Below are positions 63,851 to 64,000 of a DNA stretch of 64,000 nucleotides, piece by piece (position 1 is the stretch's first letter; each line of letters opens with the position of its first letter). Made by a program: the position numbers and the translations under genes. The notes beneath the pieces were generated by a model that worked only from the letters and a program-made list of their open reading frames with translations, made no database searches and was not told the DNA's origin. The stretch is from Ophiocordyceps camponoti-saundersi (nom. inval.). Its lineage: Eukaryota; Ascomycota; Sordariomycetes; Hypocreales; Ophiocordycipitaceae. The DNA is taken from assembly GCA_003339415.1 (NCBI GenBank), contig PDHQ01000101.1, positions 50,957-114,956 of the forward strand, read 5' to 3'.

Positions 63851-64000
63851 TTTATAATTTTTTCTAAAAATAGATTTATATAATTTTTCTAATTAAGAAT
63901 AATAAATAACGCTTATAAAAGCTAAGAAAATAAGAAACTACGAATTTTAAAGAAGAAATTAATATTATAAAGTAAGAAAAAGTATAGTAAAAAAACTATA

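Larger units (their letters stand above)
61080..64000. repeat. RIP-mutated AT-rich repeat block
   Basis: From about 61080 to the window end the sequence is dominated by A and T and almost lacks the dinucleotides CA and TG, while TA is abundant and CG remains. That is the pattern left when RIP changes CpA to TpA on both strands. Inside it are a small hairpin at 61200-61223 (cctccga..tcggagg), a decayed coding relic, direct repeats and a palindrome array. The original element was probably a transposon, but its class cannot be read. No intact gene is present. The block continues beyond the window. Confidence 0.85.

Overview
This is nuclear DNA of a filamentous ascomycete, probably a sordariomycete. 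Coding regions are of moderate GC content. Genes carry short introns of about 57-60 nt with GT..AG ends and CTGAC/CTAAT-like branch sites. The gene set is fungal: a multimodular NRPS, a Sln1-type hybrid histidine kinase, SUR7, CFEM, M60 and RGS-LOV proteins. The last 3 kb are strongly AT-rich and almost free of CpA/TpG, the mark of repeat-induced point mutation (RIP).

Layout. 0-8.6 kb is gene-poor: one small secreted-protein gene, an array of about 16 diverged tandem repeats of roughly 160-205 bp (3.6-6.4 kb), and a broken or many-exon minus-strand gene beside it. 8.6-23.4 kb is a compact specialised-metabolite locus: a glycine-amidinotransferase-like gene and a 4,189-residue NRPS, divergently transcribed from a shared 1.1-kb promoter. 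That promoter holds a duplicated poly-C element and a sequence gap. The NRPS has two intact adenylation domains, one degenerate one and one with its front half missing, while all four carrier domains are kept. 25.6-34.8 kb holds mostly conserved genes: SUR7/PalI-like, homoserine kinase, an unknown protein and a Sln1/TcsB-like kinase. 35.4-40.6 kb is a mycosporine-type cluster: a sedoheptulose-7-phosphate cyclase (MysA-like), a COMT-type O-methyltransferase (MysB position) and an ATP-grasp ligase (MysC-like). 40.9-50.9 kb holds a THEM6-like thioesterase, a CFEM protein, Rae1/Gle2, an unknown protein and a secreted M60 peptidase. 53.4-60.3 kb holds a cytochrome P450 and an RGS-LOV blue-light receptor. 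From about 61.08 kb the sequence is RIP-mutated repeat DNA with a decayed coding relic and an unmutated palindrome array.

How the parts may work together (inference). The amidinotransferase could supply or modify a guanidino building block for the NRPS. The three mycosporine genes would convert sedoheptulose-7-phosphate through 4-deoxygadusol to an aminoacyl mycosporine sunscreen. An RGS-LOV photoreceptor lies about 17 kb away, but the sequence shows no direct link.

Most exon boundaries below were derived by hand from splice motifs and reading-frame continuity. Where a start or junction is uncertain this is stated.
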